Below, piece after piece: positions 60,344 through 64,000 of a stretch of 64,000 bases of DNA. Location: assembly GCA_963814095.1 (NCBI GenBank), contig CAWFBT010000010.1, positions 1-64,000 on the forward strand, read 5' to 3'. A program made the position numbers and the translations under genes. The notes under the pieces were generated by a model. The model was not told the DNA's origin. It ran no database searches and saw only the letters and a program-made list of their open reading frames with translations. The stretch's first letter is position 1; each line of letters opens with the position of its first letter. This DNA comes from JACVRW01 sp963814095 (GTDB taxonomy: Bacteria > Actinomycetota > Thermoleophilia > Solirubrobacterales > Thermoleophilaceae).

Positions 60344-61710
60344 ACCCGGCCCCCGCTCCGCACGGCGGCCGCCCGGCCGTGGAGCTCGACCGCGCCGGCT
60401 CGCCTCCGGCGACGGTCCTCCTGCGCGGCGCGCGACTGCTCGACCCGCGCGCCGGGCTCGACGGCGCCGCCGATCTGCTGATCCGCGACGGGCGCATCGC
60501 CGAGCTCGGCGACGGCCTTCCCGCGCCGGAGGGGGCCGAGGTGGTCGACGCCGAGGGCCTGCACGCGTTCCCCGCCTTCGTCGACCCGCACGTCCACCTG
60601 CGCACGCCCGGGCGCGAGGACGAGGAGGACGTCGACTCGGGCACGCGCGCGGCGGCGGCCGGCGGCTACTGCGCGATCCTTGCCCAGCCCAACACCGAGC
60701 CGGTGGTCGACTCCGCCCCGGTGCTGCGCTCGCTGCGCGAGCGCGCGCGCGCCGAGGCGCGGATTCCGACCGGCTTCCTGGCGGCGATCACCGTCGGGCA
60801 GCGCGGCGAGGAGCTGACCGAGATGGCCGAGCTCGCCGAGGTGGGCGCGGCCGGCTTCACCGACGACGGGCTGCCCGTGCGCTCTGCCGGCGTGATGCGC
60901 AAGGCGCTCCAGTACCAGCGGCTCGCGGGCCGCATGCTCGCGCTGCACGAGGAGGACCCGTCGCTGTCGGCGGACGGGGTCATGCACGAGGGCGAGGTGT
61001 CGGCGCTGCTCGGCGTGGCCGGGATCCCGTCGGTCTCCGAGTCCACGATGGTCGCTCGCGACTGTCAGCTCGCGCGCTTCGAGGAGGGCCGCATTCACGT
61101 CCAGCACGTCTCGGCCCGCGAGACGGTCGAGGCGATCATGCGCGCCAAGGCCGCGGGCACGCTCGTCACCTGCGAGGCGTCGCCGCATCATCTGCTCCTG
61201 ACCGACGAGGACGTCCGCGGCCTCGACACGAACATGAAGATGAACCCGCCGCTGCGCTCGCCCGCCGACCGGGAGGCGCTGATCGAGGCGCTGCGCTCGG
61301 GTGCGATCGACTGCGTCGCGACGGACCACGCCCCGCACGCGCCCGAGGAGAAGGAGCAGCCCTTTGAGCTCGCGCCGATGGGCGTCACGGGCCTCGAGAC
61401 CGCCTTCGCGGCCCTCCACACCGGCCTCGTGCTGCCCGGCCTGGTCGAGCTGGGCCTGCTCGTCGAGCGCATGACCGCTGGCGGCGAGCCGTTCGGGCTT
61501 CTCACGCCGTCGCTCGCGCCGGGCGCGGTAGCGAACGTCTGCCTCGCCGACCTCGACGCCGAGTGGGAGGTCGGGGAGGCGGGTTACGAGAGCCGCTCCG
61601 AGAACTCGGCTTTTGCCGGCCGCCGGCTCACCGGCCGCGTGCGCATGACGATCGCCGACGGCGCCGTCGCCTACAGGGAGCGCTCGTTCGCGCTCGGGGC
61701 GGTGGCCTGA
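60340..61710 (+). CDS. pyrC: Dihydroorotase
   Basis: A 456-residue amidohydrolase (class I type). The metal-binding DPHVHLRTPGRED, ILAQPNTEPVVDS, HVQHVSARETV, CEASPHHLLL and CVATDHAPHAPEEKE are complete. It closes carbamoyl aspartate to dihydroorotate. The N-terminus has a 25-residue extension (NPAPAPHGGRPAVELDR). ATG 60340 overlaps the pyrB stop (ATGA). Confidence 0.95.
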   Translation: MNPAPAPHGGRPAVELDRAGSPPATVLLRGARLLDPRAGLDGAADLLIRDGRIAELGDGLPAPEGAEVVDAEGLHAFPAFVDPHVHLRTPGREDEEDVDSGTRAAAAGGYCAILAQPNTEPVVDSAPVLRSLRERARAEARIPTGFLAAITVGQRGEELTEMAELAEVGAAGFTDDGLPVRSAGVMRKALQYQRLAGRMLALHEEDPSLSADGVMHEGEVSALLGVAGIPSVSESTMVARDCQLARFEEGRIHVQHVSARETVEAIMRAKAAGTLVTCEASPHHLLLTDEDVRGLDTNMKMNPPLRSPADREALIEALRSGAIDCVATDHAPHAPEEKEQPFELAPMGVTGLETAFAALHTGLVLPGLVELGLLVERMTAGGEPFGLLTPSLAPGAVANVCLADLDAEWEVGEAGYESRSENSAFAGRRLTGRVRMTIADGAVAYRERSFALGAVA

Positions 61711-61712
61711 CC

Positions 61713-62828
61713 GTGGCCGAGGCTTACCTGCTGCTCGAGGACGGCAGCCGCTTCGACGGCGAGGCGGTTGGGGCGTCGGGGGCGAGCACCGGCGAGGTCG
61801 TCTTCAACACGGCCATGTCGGGCTACCAGGAGGCGGTCACCGACCCGAGCTACGCCGGCCAGATCATCGTCTTCACCTACCCGCTGATCGGCAACTACGG
61901 CGTCGCTGCCCAGCACATGGAGTCGGACCGCATCCACGCGCGCGCGGTGATCATGCGCGAGGGCATCGACCGCGAGGACGCCCCGCATGCCGAGGGCGGC
62001 TGGCTCACCTGGCTCGCCGACTGCGGCATCCCGGCCCTCAGCGGCGTCGACACGCGCGCGCTCGTTCGCCACATCCGCGACCGGGGCGCGATGCGCGGCG
62101 GCGTCTTCGACGCGCGCGTGCCCGAGTCCGAGGCCCGCGAGCGGGTGATGGCCGAGCCGTCGATGAGCGGGCGCGACCTGGCCCGCGAGGTCACGCCGGC
62201 CGAGGCCCAGGTCCTCGACGGCGACGGCCCGCGCGTGATCGGCATCGACACGGGCATCAAGAGCTCGATCGTGCGCAACCTGCGCGAGCGCGGCGTGCAC
62301 CTCGAGCTGCACCCGTGCACGACGCCCGCCGACGAGCTGCTCGCTCGCGAGCCCGACGCGATCTTCCTCGCCAACGGCCCGGGCGACCCGGCCGCGCTCG
62401 GCTACGTCGTCGACACCGTGCGCGAGGTCGTCGGCAAGGTCCCCGTCTGGGGCATCTGCCTCGGCCACCAGCTGCTGTGCCGCGCGGTCGGGCTCGAGAC
62501 CTTCAAGCTGCCGTTCGGCCACCGCGGCGCGAACCACCCGGTCAAGGACCTCGAGACAGGCAGGATCGAGATCACCTCACAGAACCACGGCTTCGCGGTG
62601 CTCGGCCCCGGCGGCGAGCGGACGATCGACGGCGACGAGCCGGTGCGCTGGGAGACGGACTTCGGCACCGCAGAGCTGCAGCAGCTGAACCTCTACGACC
62701 GCACCGTCGAGGGGCTCGTGCTGCGCGACGTGCCCGGCTCGACGGTCCAGTACCACCCCGAGGCGGGCCCGGGGCCGCACGACGCGGTGCATCTCTTCGA
62801 CCGCTTCCTGGAGCGGCTGGCCGCGTGA
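61713..62828 (+). CDS. carA: Carbamoyl-phosphate synthase small subunit (glutaminase)
   Basis: A 371-residue subunit. N-terminal domain: AYLLLEDGSRFDGEAVGASG, VVFNTAMSGYQEAVTDPSYA. Glutaminase: FLANGPGDPAAL and catalytic Cys in VWGICLGHQLL, with QYHPEAGPGPHD supplying His and Glu. It delivers ammonia to CarB. GTG 61713 lies two bases after the pyrC stop; the frame is open upstream to 61563 within pyrC. Its stop overlaps the next start as GTGA. Confidence 0.95.
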   Translation: MAEAYLLLEDGSRFDGEAVGASGASTGEVVFNTAMSGYQEAVTDPSYAGQIIVFTYPLIGNYGVAAQHMESDRIHARAVIMREGIDREDAPHAEGGWLTWLADCGIPALSGVDTRALVRHIRDRGAMRGGVFDARVPESEARERVMAEPSMSGRDLAREVTPAEAQVLDGDGPRVIGIDTGIKSSIVRNLRERGVHLELHPCTTPADELLAREPDAIFLANGPGDPAALGYVVDTVREVVGKVPVWGICLGHQLLCRAVGLETFKLPFGHRGANHPVKDLETGRIEITSQNHGFAVLGPGGERTIDGDEPVRWETDFGTAELQQLNLYDRTVEGLVLRDVPGSTVQYHPEAGPGPHDAVHLFDRFLERLAA

Positions 62829-63225
62829 GCGAAGGGGAGGACCTGGTGAGACGGATGCTCGACGCTCCATAACCGAGGAGGAGGCGAAGAGCTACTCGAG
62901 GCTTTCGACGACTTCTTCGTGTCGGATCTGGAATGGAAGCCCATCATCGTCGCCGAGCGCGTGACCTACCGTGGGCGCGAGGGACTCGAGCACTACTACC
63001 GCGACCGTGCTGAGGTGTTCGGCGCCGGCGAGGTGCACATCCGCTCGGTGGAGGCGATCGGCAACGCCGTCGTCGCGCACGCCCGCTCCACCGCCCAGGG
63101 GCGCGCTGAGCGGCGCGAGCGTGGAGGAGGACGTCTACCTCGTCTACTGGTGCCGCGACGGCAGGCTCGTCCGCGGGGCGGCGTTCCGCTCGTACGAGGA
63201 CGCGCTGGAGGCGGCCCGTGCCTAG
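62825..63225 (+). CDS. SnoaL/NTF2-like protein inside the pyr operon, two frameshifts
   Basis: A 132-residue SnoaL-like protein if two extra bases are removed: one at 62866-62867 (LDA-HNRGGGEELL) and one in the G-run 63098-63101 (AQG-ALSGASVEED). GTG 62825 overlaps the carA TGA (GTGA) and reads SEGEDLVRRMLDA; the middle reads FDDFFVSDLEWKPIIVAERV then TYRGREGLEHYYRDRAEVFG; the end reads VYLVYWCRDGRLVRGAAFRS, stop 63223-63225, overlapping the carB start. The cone-shaped NTF2 fold is inferred from this pattern. Its role in pyrimidine synthesis, if any, is unknown. Confidence 0.7.
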
Positions 63226-64000
63226 GCGCGACGACATCAAGAAGATCCTCGTGCTCGGCTCCGGCCCGATCGTGATCGGCCAGGCGGCCGAGTTCGACTA
63301 CTCGGGCGCGCAGGCCTGCAAGGTGCTGCTCGAGGAGGGCTACGAGGTCGTGCTCGTGAACTCGAACCCGGCGACGATCATGACCGACCCGGAGTTCGCC
63401 ACCGCCACCTACATCGAGCCACTGCTGCCCGGCTCGGTCGCGAGGGTGATCGAGCGCGAGCGCCCCGACGCCCTGCTGCCGACGCTCGGCGGCGGCACCG
63501 CGCTCGACCTCGCCCGCCAGCTCTCCGAGGACGGCACGCTCGCGAGGCATCGCGTGGAGCTGATCGGCGCCGACTACGACGCCATCCGCCGCGCCGAGGA
63601 CCGCGAGCTGTTCCGGGCCACCATGGAGCGCGCCGGGCTGCGCGTGCCGCGCAGCGCCGTCGTGCGCGCGATGCGCGAGGCCGAGCGCGCTCTGCCTGAT
63701 ATCGGGCTGCCGGCGATCGTGCGACCCGGTTTCACGATGGGCGGCGCGGGCGGCGGGATCGCCCACACCGAGACCGAGTACCGCCAGGTCGTGGCCGAGG
63801 GGCTGGCGGCGAGCCCGATCGGCCAGGTGCTGGTCGAGGAGTCGGTGATCGGCTGGGGCGAGTTCGAGCTCGAGGTGATGCGCGACCGGCGCGACAACGT
63901 CGTGATCGTCTGCTCGATCGAGAACGTCGACCCGATGGGCGTGCACACGGGCGACAGCGTCACGGTCGCGCCGCAACAGACGCTCAGCGATCCGCTCTAC
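63218..64000 (+). CDS. carB: Carbamoyl-phosphate synthase large subunit, 3'-truncated by the window edge
   Basis: The first 261 codons of a protein that is normally ~1070 residues. GTG 63218 reads VPRRDDIKKILVLGSGPIVI, then GQAAEFDYSGAQACKVLLEE, NSNPATIMTDPEFA and the ATP-grasp segment IVRPGFTMGGAGGGIA, continuing VCSIENVDPMGVHTGDS to the edge. It makes carbamoyl phosphate from bicarbonate, ATP and ammonia supplied by CarA. The start overlaps the SnoaL-like stop by eight bases. Confidence 0.95.
   Translation, partial: MPRRDDIKKILVLGSGPIVIGQAAEFDYSGAQACKVLLEEGYEVVLVNSNPATIMTDPEFATATYIEPLLPGSVARVIERERPDALLPTLGGGTALDLARQLSEDGTLARHRVELIGADYDAIRRAEDRELFRATMERAGLRVPRSAVVRAMREAERALPDIGLPAIVRPGFTMGGAGGGIAHTETEYRQVVAEGLAASPIGQVLVEESVIGWGEFELEVMRDRRDNVVIVCSIENVDPMGVHTGDSVTVAPQQTLSDPLY

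Overview
The window is very high-GC bacterial DNA with dense coding on both strands, many GTG starts and many ATGA/GTGA gene overlaps. Gene content (large secreted LamG, BACON, DUF4082 and galactose-oxidase proteins, a polysaccharide locus, actinobacterial-style leaderless promoters) suggests an actinobacterium of the Thermoleophilia/Solirubrobacterales type. That placement is inference from gene content, not a phylogenetic result. Starts were chosen partly from a recurrent TANNNT box lying 6-9 bases before ATG/GTG, the mark of leaderless mRNAs.

Region 1, about 1-45.8 kb, is an exopolysaccharide and cell-surface locus. It holds glycosyltransferases (2-412, 428-1369, 12633-13829, 21375-22247, 25992-26816), a SAM methyltransferase, an asparagine-synthase-like amidotransferase, a Wzx-type flippase, two Wzy/O-antigen-ligase proteins, two Wzz-type chain-length proteins, a UDP-sugar dehydrogenase, an NAD-dependent epimerase and a phosphomannomutase. 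Among them lie very large secreted proteins: a reading frame of about 3300 codons ending in a copper-radical (galactose/glyoxal) oxidase module, a sorbosone-dehydrogenase/BACON/LamG protein of about 1560 codons, two paralogous beta-helix proteins and a PKD protein. A degenerate-kinase membrane protein, a proline-rich protein and a secreted protein resembling sigma region 4 sit at the right end. The likely job is to synthesise, export and then oxidise or bind a surface glycan.

Region 2, about 45.8-50.1 kb, has a LysR regulator, an ECF sigma factor, an LLM-class flavin oxidoreductase and a GH13 trehalose-synthase-like enzyme. Region 3, about 50.1-54 kb, has CorA, then a SAM-I riboswitch with terminator in front of a threonine-synthase-like PLP enzyme with an N-terminal zinc ribbon, followed by a ThiS/MoaD sulfur carrier ending in GGV. 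This is the most interesting small system here: the control and partners point to homocysteine/methionine synthesis rather than threonine. Region 4, about 54-58.8 kb, has membrane and secreted proteins, tRNA-Arg(CCG), glucose dehydrogenase, a phosphodiesterase and RNase Z. Region 5, 58.8 kb to the end, is the pyrimidine operon pyrR-pyrB-pyrC-carA-(SnoaL-like)-carB, with a PyrR-binding RNA motif in its leader.

Eight genes carry clear single-base frameshifts (ten events), and corA probably carries another. Several fall in G or C runs, so uncorrected assembly indels are likely, but true decay cannot be excluded from sequence alone. Two short gene remnants (a GT2 N-terminus and an MFS C-terminal tail) are genuine-looking debris. 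No insertion sequences, integrases, phage genes, CRISPR arrays or rRNA genes were seen, and no gene-free stretch exceeds 300 bases.
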